Shown: piece by piece, positions 51,901 through 61,841 of the stretch
Numbering within the stretch: the stretch's first letter is position 1
Layout: every line of letters begins with the position of its first letter
Assembly: GCA_933822405.4 (NCBI GenBank)
Contig: CAKOGP040002014.1
Span: forward strand, 124,001 to 188,000
DNA: 64,000 bases
DNA from: Cylindrotheca closterium
Lineage: Eukaryota > Bacillariophyta > Bacillariophyceae > Bacillariales > Bacillariaceae
Direction: 5' to 3'
Translations under genes and position numbers: made by a program
The notes under the pieces: generated by a model
The model's database searches: none
What the model was told of the DNA's origin: nothing
The model's input: only the letters and a program-made list of their open reading frames with translations

Positions 51901-52685
51901 ATCTATATGTCAAGCTTCAAGAAGAACACAGTTGCGTTCAAAAAAAGCATAGAAACCTTGAGGCTACCAACGAGCGTCTGGAACAAGCTCACGACAAGCT
52001 GATGGAAAAACAGCAGACTAACGATAGCGGCACCAAGGACGTGAAAAAGGGAACCAATCACCTCCAGGAAGAAAACATCAATCTTTTGAAGGAACTGCGA
52101 GATATGAATGAGCTGTACGGGAAGGTCAAGGGGGACTTTGACGATTTGCAGCATGATCATGACAAACTGCAAAGGAAGACGAAGAATTTGGGAAAATTGT
52201 TGGGCACCGTCCAAATCGCAGTGAAAGAAGCTGTTGCAGACGACGATAGCGTCACTTATCAAAGCAGAAGAGGTGGGGATGGGTCTGAGGACGAACGTGA
52301 ACTTCCTTCTGCGACACCTCCTCGGCGGAAAGGCAAGAGATCAGTGATCATTGGTGAACTTGTCGGCGATCTCGAAACTCCTGAAGATATTGCCAATCGC
52401 ACGGATCTTTTGACTGAACCAGAGCCACGCAAACGTTTTACCAGTCCAGGACAAACTAGCCGAAGTCGGAAACGGCGAGCTACCATTAGTGACATGAGAG
52501 GACGACGAAAGGAAGCGAGGACGACGACGAACACTGCGAGTTCGAAACGACGTGCTTCCAGCGGTACTCGTAAGAAAATTACAGATGTTACGACTAGGGC
52601 TCCGAGACTGCGATCTGCAAGCAGTTTTGAGCAGGGCACGACTAAGAGAAGGGCAGGGAGACTGCGTTCTGAGAATCCCACTTAA
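48924..52685 (+). CDS. AT-hook protein with very long coiled coil
   Basis: Three exons are proposed: 48924..49004, 49220..50110 and 50208..52685, giving 1149 aa. The second intron (97 bases, 50111..50207) is well supported because both sides keep one frame (NSPSKK|SLHGAMHKM). The first intron (215 bases) is less certain; alternatively translation starts at the ATG at 49202. Exon 2 encodes an Ala/Thr-rich region with an AT-hook (KKRGRGRPRKYP), which binds the minor groove of AT-rich DNA. Exon 3 is mostly heptad-rich coiled coil over about 650 residues (LQERHDRLLQDHVRMQKEQE onwards). It ends in a basic, Arg/Ser-rich tail with nuclear-localisation character (SRKRRATISDMRGRRKEAR). It is likely a chromatin or nuclear-matrix structural protein; no enzyme domain is seen. 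Confidence 0.8.
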
Positions 52686-53763
52686 AATTGCAGTCGCCTC
52701 GATGATTAATTCCTAGGGTGTCGGATTGAACCAGCAGAGACAAGAAATTTATCAAAGTTTCGGAACAGTGGATTGGAATCTACCTTCTTGTTTTGTAACA
52801 TCAATTCAGTTTGAAAGACCGACCCCGCCCAAGCTAAAATGTCAAGCAACGGATGGGCCAACCCTGAAGATACGATATATCCATACCATCCGGCACATTG
52901 CCGCGTAATATACTTTTATATTAGTGTACTCCATTGGAATTTTGAACCCTTTTTGTTTGATTGTTTTTGTTGTTGTTGAACATTCGCATTTCAGGAGGTG
53001 CACCAAGTTGACGGCCAACAACTGCGTCAGCAATCAGGAGCTTTCGGGATGATACTGTAGTTGTGAGGTTGTCATCGTTCCTGTAAGGTTTTATTTTGGG
53101 CTTCGTGTCGTGATTTCATGTTATAAATGTAGTCCATTGATTGTTCCTACCGGTATTACGTTTCATCCATTGCATTTTGAGACCATTAATATATTGTTTT
53201 ACTGCCCTTTTCCCAAACCCTCAGAATGGATTGTTCGTATCTCGTTTCTTCTATTCGCGTTCCGAGGCATACAATTACAGTATGTGCCAGTGTACATCCA
53301 CTTGTAGTGTATTCAAAATATGACCCGGCTATGCGCAAATGACGGTATCTTCGTTTCGATTGGGAGACTCCGATCATTGTAGTCTCGTTTTGCTTGTGTC
53401 ATTTTTATTATTTTTGTGGGTTTGTCGTTTTTTGGGGGGAAACAAATAAACGCAGCCAGTGAACCGAGTGAGCCAACCGCCTTTATTCGTAATCTATTAA
53501 CTAAAAATTCCAAGACCAAAGATGGATTTATCGCCTCAATAATCCGTGAATCGGTCATTTATGAAGAGGGATCCATAAATTTTGTCAACAATACAACGTG
53601 GTATTCTCCGGATCTTCGATGTTTGTTAATTGAACTTTTTCAAGATTAGAGCCGGGGTTCGAAACTTTCCACTCCGTGACTTGTATGCAATAGTCATACC
53701 TCAGAGGCCTTTGAGATACGAAACCCGTTGGCTGCGTTTGATACACGTTCGTTCACCCATAAT
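52686..53763. other. Intergenic
   Basis: About 1.1 kb with no supported gene. Short frames on both strands (for example 53416-53649) show no domain. Confidence 0.4.
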
Positions 53764-54798
53764 ATGCTAATGTCAGACAAAGATCAATCAACAGGAAGCA
53801 GAACCATGAATCTTGGTGGTGAAACAGCTTTGAATGGACGCCCAAAGCCTTCCTCGCTATCAAGGGGAAAGACCTATTCAGTTTCCACTGGCGGAAGCAG
53901 CCGCAACTTCGGCAACACTGATTACTCAAATTCCCCTAGGTCAATGGCTCCAAGGCGAAACAGCTTTGGAAGTCTCTCATCAGTAGCCGAACGAAAGAAG
54001 GACCGGAACTCTTATCTAAATAAGCGAAAGAACCGAGACGGAGCAGGTAAACGTAAGGATTTGATTCGCAACTCCTTATTCAGCAAGGTTGATACTGTCT
54101 TTGGGGAGGAGACTTCTGATGTCGGCGATCCTTCCGATGTTTCGTTTCAGAACGAAAACTCGTATTTGAAGCGATTGCTGCTATCACCAACTGCAGCTTC
54201 ATCTTCAGGGAAAAAGAAGTTGAATGTTGATAACTGTCGCTTACAGAAGAAAAAGAAACCTCTGAAACTTCCTCAGATCCCCATTGTGACCCCCAGTCCA
54301 GCTTCTAAGCGAATCGATAAGACAAAGGTAGCTGCGAAGGTAGCCGAAAGGAGCAGTCCCAAGGATAAGACACCTAAAAGTTCTTCCAAGCTATCCGCTG
54401 AACAGAACGAGAAACGCCTATCCACAGATTCCACAACATCTACTGCCCCAACTGAGGCTTCAGATTCTACGGACAACGATACCCTCACTGCTGTCACCAA
54501 CAGCGCTGCCAGTATGACCATCGCTGAAGAACCCGTTGAAATTGATTATACAGAGCTTTTTAACTCATTTGAAACTGTTGCCGTGGATGTCAACTTTGCA
54601 GAGCCACCTGTGGAGCGGGAACGAAAGATTTCGTTTGCACTGCAAGCCCAAGTAGCATCGATTGCTGATTTAATCGTTTGCTCATCGGATGCTTCCAAAA
54701 ACTTTGAATGGGAAGATTTGTTTTACACTGAAGAGGAACTATCTGATCAACGACATGAAGCTTTCTTGGAAATGTGCGGATTGGATGATGACGATTAG
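53764..54798 (+). CDS. Disordered protein ending in a KxxF...FYTEEEL motif
   Basis: A 344-aa protein from the ATG at 53764; the open frame reaches 53728 but starts there with TTG. The first 280 residues are Ser/Lys/Thr-rich and disordered. The last 61 hold the conserved part: RKISFALQAQVASIADLIVC, then WEDLFYTEEELSDQRHEAF and LEMCGLDDDD. The spacing from K-x-x-F to Y-T-x-E-E resembles the genes at 1314 and 10822, although those have this block at the N terminus and continue with RGLE. I place it as a distant relative or a family sharing one short module. It is predicted soluble and possibly nuclear from its basic stretches. Function unknown. Confidence 0.7.
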   Translation: MLMSDKDQSTGSRTMNLGGETALNGRPKPSSLSRGKTYSVSTGGSSRNFGNTDYSNSPRSMAPRRNSFGSLSSVAERKKDRNSYLNKRKNRDGAGKRKDLIRNSLFSKVDTVFGEETSDVGDPSDVSFQNENSYLKRLLLSPTAASSSGKKKLNVDNCRLQKKKKPLKLPQIPIVTPSPASKRIDKTKVAAKVAERSSPKDKTPKSSSKLSAEQNEKRLSTDSTTSTAPTEASDSTDNDTLTAVTNSAASMTIAEEPVEIDYTELFNSFETVAVDVNFAEPPVERERKISFALQAQVASIADLIVCSSDASKNFEWEDLFYTEEELSDQRHEAFLEMCGLDDDD

Positions 54799-55303
54799 AA
54801 ATCTCGTTTCCTTAATGGGGTTGAATCAATTTCTTTATGAAAAGGAATGGAAACGAAAGGGACATGCAAAAAGCTTTAAAAACAATTTTAAAAATATAAC
54901 TTACTACATAATATATTACAATAGCACATCTTGTACACGTATAAATACCGCAGGAAGATTCTTTTGGAATACACTTCTGTCCCATAAACTAAAATGATGA
55001 TTGATATGGCACAAGCTGTGAACCGCATGTTTATAATGAGAGAGATATATTGCAGGTGGATTCTTTTTTCTTCTTCGCCCAGCTGAAGCACATAAATTTG
55101 AGCAAGGGTCACAAAAGGTGTAATACAGTATCTGCACCAAACGCCATGGTCATTGTTTCAAAATTTTAGCCCGTTTGTCTCCAACGGACATGTGGACAGA
55201 CCACACGTGCAACCCGCCGTGAATCGAATGAATCATAGTGACAGCTCCTCATGCTACAGTATAAAATATATATCGCTATAAAATAAGGCAGGACAAGAAT
55301 AAA
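54799..55303. other. Intergenic, AT-rich
   Basis: 3' flank of the disordered-protein gene and promoter of the SDR gene. No other feature apart from TATA-like sequence near its end. Confidence 0.4.
55260..55286 (+). promoter_or_regulatory. TATA-like elements before the SDR gene
   Basis: TATAAAATA at 55260 and CTATAAAATAAGG at about 55276, 44 and 28 bases before the ATG. The first would fit a TATA box with a very short 5' UTR. Position only; no transcript data. Confidence 0.3.
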
Positions 55304-56377
55304 ATGGAATGGAAAGCAGGTCCAATGGGATTTTTTCTTCCTTGGATTCTTCTTTGCGGCATGACAAGTCAAGCGAGTGCTTTTTCGACCCCGATTGCTG
55401 CAGAAGACACGCCACGACCAGCTCAATACTACGATGATTATTTCAAAACCCTTCCATCCATGGAGGGAATGACTGTTGCCATTACAGGATGCTCTCGTGG
55501 TCTTGGTTACGTGGCAGCTTCAACCGTTGTGAGAAAAGGAGGTCGCGTCCTTTTATTGAATCGAAAAACCAACGCTATGGAATGGTACGATGAACTCTGT
55601 CAGGTTGCTGATGCTGCCTCAGGACCAAAGCCAATCCATGTGGAATGTGACTTGCTCAGCTTCGACAGTGTGAATAGTGCCAGTCAAAAAGTTTCAGAGC
55701 TCACAGCAGATAGTGGTGGTCTGGATGTCCTATGCTGCAATGCTGGTATAATGCTCCAACCTGATCAAGCCTCCAAGGATGGATACGACATTACTGCATC
55801 AACGAACATGCTGTCGCACTTTTTGTTGGTCAAGAATCTTTTCGGTCAGCTATTAGTACAAGCCTCATCGTCCGAAACAGCACGAGTGGTAATCATGTCG
55901 AGTGCTAGTGGATATGGGGAGCCTGCATTCAATCCAACATTCTTTGAAAAGAAGGGCGGACAGCTTGGAGGACAAAAGGCGAGCTACGAACGGTATCATC
56001 AATCAAAGTTGGCAAACTTGGCTTTCTGCTGTTCGTTACAAGAAAAGTTGGACAATGCCAAGATTTCAAACGTAATTGCGCTTGCTTGTACGCCTGGAGT
56101 TTGTGGCACAGACATGTTTCGTCATGCGACATCCCTATTCAGCAAGGACGGAACACCATTGCCACTTTCCAATGTTCCCAATGTAAAGGATGGCTGCATG
56201 GCCCAACTGAAGTGCATCTTTGACCCGACCGTGCAGCCGGGAGAACTTTGGGGGCCTGGAAAAGAGGGAAGTCTGGTTCGCACCGATATGTCACCACCTA
56301 CTGTTTTGATAGACGAGGAAGCCAAGAAAGCCTTGTGGCAAGTATGCGAAGATGCCGTCGGCAAATTTGAAATTTGA
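55304..56377 (+). CDS. Plastid-targeted short-chain dehydrogenase/reductase
   Basis: A 357-aa single-exon protein. The N terminus is a signal peptide ending TSQASAFSTP, the ASAF-type cleavage site that directs diatom proteins to the plastid. The SDR Rossmann fold starts at about residue 56 (MTVAITGCSRGLGYVAASTV) with the cofactor motif TGxxxGxG written as TGCSRGLG. It continues with the NAG motif (VLCCNAGIM), Ser in VVIMSSASGYG and the catalytic pair in YERYHQSKLAN (Y-x-x-x-K, offset as Y..SK). The length and the extended loop around the catalytic Tyr resemble retinol dehydrogenase or protochlorophyllide reductase-like SDRs. The substrate is not assignable from sequence. A role in plastid pigment, lipid or terpenoid metabolism is inference. 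Confidence 0.88.
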   Translation: MEWKAGPMGFFLPWILLCGMTSQASAFSTPIAAEDTPRPAQYYDDYFKTLPSMEGMTVAITGCSRGLGYVAASTVVRKGGRVLLLNRKTNAMEWYDELCQVADAASGPKPIHVECDLLSFDSVNSASQKVSELTADSGGLDVLCCNAGIMLQPDQASKDGYDITASTNMLSHFLLVKNLFGQLLVQASSSETARVVIMSSASGYGEPAFNPTFFEKKGGQLGGQKASYERYHQSKLANLAFCCSLQEKLDNAKISNVIALACTPGVCGTDMFRHATSLFSKDGTPLPLSNVPNVKDGCMAQLKCIFDPTVQPGELWGPGKEGSLVRTDMSPPTVLIDEEAKKALWQVCEDAVGKFEI

Positions 56378-56800
56378 GAGGCAGGAAGAGGAAGCAACCC
56401 CCGTCAAAGATAACATATGCTATTTTGAATTGGCGACAAGACTAGTCAGTCAGTTTGGCAGGATTCTTATTATCATTATTATTGTTATGCCACGATCACA
56501 CAATCGAGGAAGGGCTTGCGAAGAATGAATAATGGCCAGCAAGAGCACGCTGGGCGCCTACTAGTAGCCGATGCAAACAATAAATGGTAGTTGTGAGAAG
56601 AAAACGGATACAGACAACATAAAATGCTTAACGATGCTTCAGATAGAAAAGTTGAAGCATAAGCAACAGTTGTGAATTGTAGGTTTTTCTGATATACCTA
56701 CTGTATGCTGTTGTGTATAAAATATCGGCAGCTTGTTGATGTACGACTAGTCCGACTGAGATCTATATTCAAATATGCCGCACGCACGACGACTGTATGT
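56378..56800. other. Intergenic
   Basis: Short (TTA)-like repeats near 56466-56486. No gene found. Confidence 0.4.
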
Positions 56801-58007
56801 ATGCATAGGATCATGATGATGGTGGTGTCACGTCAACTCATCCTAATATGTCTCGTCCTTGTTGTCGCTGAAATAACCAATGGCTTTACCTTACTGTGTC
56901 GTAACAAAAGGCCACGGATTGTTTGCTCTCCTCACAAGCAGCCACAACTCCAAATCCTTCCAAAGTCAACACAATCGTTGGCTGATTGCTCGTCAATAAG
57001 TATACAAGTAAAGGCTGCACACTTCAATGGGGATGACGAAGTTTCACCTCCAGATGGAAAGGCTGTCGCCGCATTGGGAATATTAAGTGCCCTAACTTGG
57101 ATAATCATGTAAGACAGAAATGTGTTTGCCGCTTTTATGTTGATTATTCTGGCCATCATATATCAATCCTCATGACGTTCCTTTCGCTCTATATATATTT
57201 CCTTCCAGCTCCGTGACGGCACTCTCCTACCACCCAGACCCAAAGTTTGCCAACTGCACCATGCGTCACAACATTTTGACCATGTCACAGGCCTTTGCAT
57301 TTCCGCTTCCAGTAGGATTTGCATCAGTATCAGTGTCATCATCGTCCGAATTTTCTTCTCTGGCACGGCCAATGCGCTTGGCATTTGCAGTTGCATCCCT
57401 ATGGCTTGCTGGAGCCAGTCTTTTGGCTCCAAGGTTTGCCTTTGGATTCGATCTATACTCGCCACGACTCAAGGTAGCAGCAGGTTTGGTACATCTTGCT
57501 ACGGCAGCAGCCTCGCTGAAGTCTTGGACAAGAACGGCAACTACTCAGCAACAAGAACAATCATTGCCTCCAGATTACAAACCAAAGGCTAGTTTGGCTT
57601 CTCGATTGTGGGGAATGTCTTCCTTGGGACTATTTTGGTTTACAATCTGCCCGATATTTGCACCCTATCCATTGGCAACCTTCCCTACCATTTTGGGGAA
57701 ACGATTGTCGCGACCAGCTTCCGCCTTTACCTTGCTTGGTGCAGCACTGGCTTTTTGCTTGAGACAATCGGAACTCAAGGGTACTAACATGTCGAGGCAG
57801 GTGTCCATTGCGCGGAAGTGTTTGCTCGTGGGATCAAGCTTGCATTTGTTATTGATTGCACTGAAATTGATTGGAGTGGATGGAGGAGGCTTCCTTCTTG
57901 CCGGAAATGGCCTCTGGGAAGTATACCCAGCAATGCTGGCCGTCCCATTTGCTACCGCTTCATCATTATTGATACATGTGCTAGTTTGCATCGCTGCAAC
58001 AAGGTAG
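56801..58007 (+). CDS. Multi-pass membrane protein with plastid-type presequence, unknown
   Basis: Exon 1 is 56801..57108 and exon 2 is 57209..58007, with a 100-base GT-AG intron at 57109..57208. The spliced protein is 368 aa, and the codon ATC at the junction is split AT|C (LTWII|ISVTALSYHP). The N terminus is a signal segment (SRQLILICLVLVVAEITNGF) followed by a basic Arg/Lys-rich stretch, consistent with a bipartite plastid presequence with Phe at the cleavage site. About seven hydrophobic helices follow, including one spanning the splice junction, LAFAVASLWLAGASLL and LGLFWFTICPIFAPYPLA. No family is recognised. It may be a thylakoid or envelope membrane protein specific to algae. The start could also be one of the nearby downstream Met codons. 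Confidence 0.72.
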
Positions 58008-58683
58008 CAGGATGGAATCTTGGAAATGCACCAATGATGAAATCAACGTTCGATCAATCTTTCTGCAATCCCATGCTTTTAGAGCAGTGATTGGATCAAC
58101 GGGAAACGACCCAAACTTATGAATACCTTCACGCCGAGTTATTGGGGACAGCTTCACTAGCGCACTTGCCGACTGTCAGGAATCGGATCTATTGAACCAC
58201 GGTGAGATGCTGCGAGGAATGCCCAACAACCACAATAAGAATCCAATACGAACACTTACACAAGTATCAGGAGGACTATATAGGAGAATAGGTTTTCAGA
58301 GTAGCAATGGGTTGCTTTTCAAAAAATTATTCATAGGATATGCACTTGTGCACATTGCTCCACATCGTTTGGGTGACATGGTACCAGTTTGGGTGACATG
58401 GTACCGGTACCAAGAAACTAAGTTTCTCCATTTCCACCCACGGAGAAGGCAGCCCAAGTTATCACAGATTTTCTTGCATTGGAATGTGTTCATGCGTTTC
58501 GGACAAATTCCAACTTGTGAACGCGCTCGACGCTGCAATGGCGCATCAAGGAATGGTTTGCTGATAATCATACTCGTGAGCAGTCAGTCTACGATGAGAG
58601 CATTGTGTAGATATTGTAGTCTAAAATCTTCTAAGTTTACATCTAAGTATTGTAATAAATGTATTTCTTTACTGCATGTTGGT
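58008..58683. other. Intergenic between convergent genes
   Basis: It contains a tandem 20-base duplication near 58367-58405. Nothing else is supported. Confidence 0.4.
58367..58405. repeat. Tandem duplication, 20-base period
   Basis: GTTTGGGTGACATGGTACC occurs at 58367 and 58387, followed by GGTACC palindromes. Confidence 0.9.
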
Positions 58684-59439
58684 CTATAGACCTGAGAAAG
58701 TGTCATCGGATGCAACGTTGCTTTGCAGTATTCTCGTTCTTGCCAACCATTGGTCCACTTCTGTGCATTGTGATGACGAAATATCTGAAACTTTGCTCAA
58801 GACCTTGCCATTCTTGATGGCCACAATGGTAGGCTGTTCAGGGTCAATTTGCAGCTTGGCAGTAAAAAGTGGTGCGCTCTTTGAGTTGATCCTTCGGCAT
58901 TCGCACTTGGATTTGGACTCGAGGACTCGCAGCGATAGGACATCTTCAATGGAATTGGAAATGGAAGTTTCTTGGTTGAAAAAGTGTACCAAAAAGACCA
59001 CGTCGCTTTGCCCGTTGGTCAAGAAGCATTCCGTTAGAAAGCTATTCTGGTCCAATGTTTCGAAAAGACAGTCATCTTCTTCCTCTCCCACATCGTCTTC
59101 ATCAATGTCGCTGAAGAAGGAGAAATCGTCGCTATCCACAGTGTGATAGTCTCCTTGAGAACTGTTATCGTCAGATACTGCCGCACTTGGTGCTAGGGAG
59201 CAGTCCTCCATGGAAGAACGATATGACTCGGGTGCGAGAATGCTGCTATTATCGCTCGATGATGAGATGGTGACGGACTGTTGGGAGGATACCATCGAAC
59301 CTTCTCCTCGTAGTTTTCGTTGCATTCTCATGCGCTTTCGGCGGTTGGAGATTGGCTTGGTGATCTTTGAGCTAAGGCGTCCGATGTGATGGACGATGCT
59401 TTGAGGCTTGGCCTCGTTGGAGCATTGAATGTAGGACAT
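58684..59439 (-). CDS. Thioredoxin-fold (phosducin/TXNDC9-like) protein without CxxC, tandem copy A
   Basis: A 251-aa protein from the ATG at 59439 (MSYIQCSNEAKP), the start shared with copy B; the open frame extends upstream to 59526 without matching the paralogs. Residues 1-45 are basic (SNRRKRMRMQRKL, a likely nuclear-localisation signal). Residues 50-130 are Ser-rich and then acidic. The C-terminal 120 residues resemble the thioredoxin-like fold of phosducin and TXNDC9. DVVFLVHFFNQETSIS replaces the usual CxxC strand-helix. The cis-proline strand PEQPTIVAIKNGKVL follows APLFTAKLQI. With no redox cysteines at the active-site position, redox activity is unlikely; phosducin-like proteins act as co-chaperones or regulators. 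The clade function is unknown. Confidence 0.8.
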   Translation of the reverse strand: MSYIQCSNEAKPQSIVHHIGRLSSKITKPISNRRKRMRMQRKLRGEGSMVSSQQSVTISSSSDNSSILAPESYRSSMEDCSLAPSAAVSDDNSSQGDYHTVDSDDFSFFSDIDEDDVGEEEDDCLFETLDQNSFLTECFLTNGQSDVVFLVHFFNQETSISNSIEDVLSLRVLESKSKCECRRINSKSAPLFTAKLQIDPEQPTIVAIKNGKVLSKVSDISSSQCTEVDQWLARTRILQSNVASDDTFSGL

Positions 59440-60490
59440 GATGAAAACTTCGTCTGTGATGTTGGTAATGATTCTGTGATGTGATGGGTCGGAAGAAAAT
59501 GAGTGATGGGTCCGAACTCCAAACACGCGTTTTACTCGTGATGGTTATTGGTTGTAACAGAAAAGCGGCTCCCGCTATTGGAAAATTATTTATATCTTTA
59601 GCGTAAAAGGATCTTACATATTGTTGATGCGAACATTTTCTAGTTAACAGTCACAGCCGTTGCGCCTCCAAATTCGGTAATTCTGGTTGCAGTTGGTTCG
59701 AACCGAATTTTGGTAGGTAATAAGCTCGTCAAATCAAACACATGTTTAACGAACAATACCGCATACAGCAACTTCTTTTGTACCATTGACATCTGGTATT
59801 TGCGCAATGACCTGTCTGCATTTGAAAAATAACGTTACACTTTTCTATGCTTCAAAAGACTTTTCGACTCACTTTAGGCAACAGCTGTACTATGTACCCT
59901 GGTATCAGTTGGTACGTGTAACTGGAACCCCGGTGGGCAACAGAAACGTTTGTTCCAGAGAAGCTTTAGAGACTATGGAACCTTGTTCGGTTTTGTACAG
60001 ACAACAAATGTCGTTTGCGAAACAGTGCTGGAGACGTTCACCAACAAGCTTGATCCCGTTCTATAATTGTGCAGAGTCCTTGTTGATTGTATCTTCGTGT
60101 TCAATCGTACTGTAACAGGTGGTACTGTACCCTGTCCAGTTTATAATCCATATTTCCAACACCTTCTGCTGGAACAAGAATAATCTAATCAATGTGCTGT
60201 AGTAGTGCACTATTACTGTAGTTTAAAACAAAAAGGCAAGCACTCCTTCTCCATATCCTCGCTATTGGATTCCACAGTTTCAGTTACCGGCACAGCATAC
60301 TCTTGGTTAGACTGCCACTTTTTGGACGACATTGAATTCCTTTGCATGTAGCTAAAAAGGAAGGTACACTACAGTACTAAGGGGTGTTTCAGATACATGT
60401 ACAGTCGTAATCAGCCATATAGGGTAGTTAGTAAGTAGTGCGGACGTTCAAAATTGTATATCTATATTTGAGTTGTACATATGTTTATAG
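59440..60490. other. Intergenic between tandem copies A and B
   Basis: 5' flank of copy A, which resembles the flanks of copies B and C over about 80 bases. An inverted repeat lies near 59668-59713. No gene found. Confidence 0.45.
59668..59713. repeat. Inverted repeat (possible hairpin)
   Basis: CCAAATTCGGT at 59668 and ACCGAATTTTGG at 59702 pair as an 11-12 base stem with one bulge around a 23-base loop. Confidence 0.6.
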
Positions 60491-61192
60491 CTACATGTTG
60501 GTTGATAGACCAGAGAAAGTGGCGCTGGATGAAACGCTTTGAAGTATTCTCGTTCTTGCCAACCATCGGTCCACTTCTGTGCATTGTGATGACGAGATGT
60601 CTGAGACTTTGCTCAGGATCTTGCCATTCTTGATTGCAACAATAGTGGGTTGTTCCGGGTCGATCTGTAGCTTGGCTGTAAAGAGTGGTGCGCTCTTGGA
60701 GTCGATTCTTCGACATTCACACTTGGAGTTGGTCTCAAGGACTCGAATGGATAGGATGTCTTCAATAGCATGGGAAATGGAGGTTTCTTGGTTGAAAAAG
60801 TGTACCAAAAAGACCACGTCGCTTTGTCCGTTGGTGACGAAGCATTCAGTGAGAAAGTCGTTCTGGTCGAGTGTTTCGAAAATACCTTCATCTTCGTCAA
60901 TGTCGCTGCAGCAGGAGAATGCATCGTCGCTATCAATGGTGTAATTGTCTTCTTGATAGCTACCATCCTCGGATACTGCCACGCTTGCCAGGCAGTAGTC
61001 AGCAGTATCGCATACTGATAGAGAGGCGGTCTCTTGGTGCGAGGATGCCACTGACCCTCCTGATAGTTTTCGTTGCATTCTCATGCGCTTTCGGCGATTG
61101 GAGATTGGCTTGGTGATCTTGGAGCCAAGACGTCCAATGTGATGGACGATGCTTTGAGGCTTGGCTTCGTTGGAGCACTGAATGTAGGACAT
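60491..61192 (-). CDS. Thioredoxin-fold (phosducin/TXNDC9-like) protein without CxxC, tandem copy B
   Basis: A 233-aa protein starting at the ATG at 61192 (MSYIQCSNEAKPQSIVHHIG), identical to copy A for the first 20 residues. Upstream open sequence to 61387 is not shared and is ignored. It keeps the basic stretch SNRRKRMRMQRKL, a shorter acidic region and the same thioredoxin-like domain (DVVFLVHFFNQETSIS, SAPLFTAKLQI, PTIVAIKNGK). The C terminus (ARTRILQSVSSSATFSGL) matches copy A apart from small changes. It lies about 1.8 kb from copy A in the same orientation. High similarity suggests recent duplication or gene conversion. Confidence 0.8.
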   Translation of the reverse strand: MSYIQCSNEAKPQSIVHHIGRLGSKITKPISNRRKRMRMQRKLSGGSVASSHQETASLSVCDTADYCLASVAVSEDGSYQEDNYTIDSDDAFSCCSDIDEDEGIFETLDQNDFLTECFVTNGQSDVVFLVHFFNQETSISHAIEDILSIRVLETNSKCECRRIDSKSAPLFTAKLQIDPEQPTIVAIKNGKILSKVSDISSSQCTEVDRWLARTRILQSVSSSATFSGLSTNM

Positions 61193-61841
61193 GATGAAAA
61201 ATTTGTGTGTGATGTGATAGGCTTGGAAGGAAAAAAATATGTGAACGAAAGATGTGATGGATCCGAAGTTTTGAGCAGACAAATACAGTCCCGAAATAGA
61301 AAAAGTCCGTGCTTTTTGCAAGGATTTTTTGTGCGCTTCGATGTCCGCATTCAAACAAAAGTTCAACATGTTCTCTTCCTTCTTCAACGCGTATTACATA
61401 TATGGAGAAGCATCTGGTGCCTACTTAGCCTCATTGAAGAAGGCAGTCGGCTGGCTCGCGGATGATTCTTTACACACTGACACTGTCGACACTATATTAT
61501 ATATACCCCGATACCGTAAATGCAGATATTCTGATTGAACTTCTTATCCACCTTGCAGAAGACAACCGACTGGCTCACGGATGACACTACGGACACTACT
61601 GTTGTTCTAGTTTTTAATTGAAGTTCGGATTGCCGATGATTGATTCAACACGCTCCATCCACCACCAATACAACTTCAAAACAAAAGGTATGGAGATTGT
61701 CTGGCTCGACACACTCGCGGTTGCAATAGGTCCAAGAGGGTGTCGACGAGGGCAACATGTCTTTGTGTCTGTTGTCTTCTATTTGAGCGTTGATGTTGAT
61801 CGTTGTCAGCCTTTTGACATCTTTTGCTGATCTGTTGGCTG
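61193..61841. other. Intergenic between divergent genes with short repeated motifs
   Basis: The motif CTGGCTCGCGGATGA or CTGGCTCACGGATGA occurs near 61452 and 61572, each followed by CGACACTA-like sequence. The stretch is the promoter of copy B and the upstream flank of the COPI-associated-like ORF. A missing upstream exon of the latter was looked for but not found. Confidence 0.45.

Noticed and set aside
61618..61700. Possible 5' exon for the COPI-associated-like ORF, using a GT at about 61688
   Set aside because: Joining it to the AG at 61851 puts the downstream sequence in the wrong frame, and the peptide does not resemble the missing helix.
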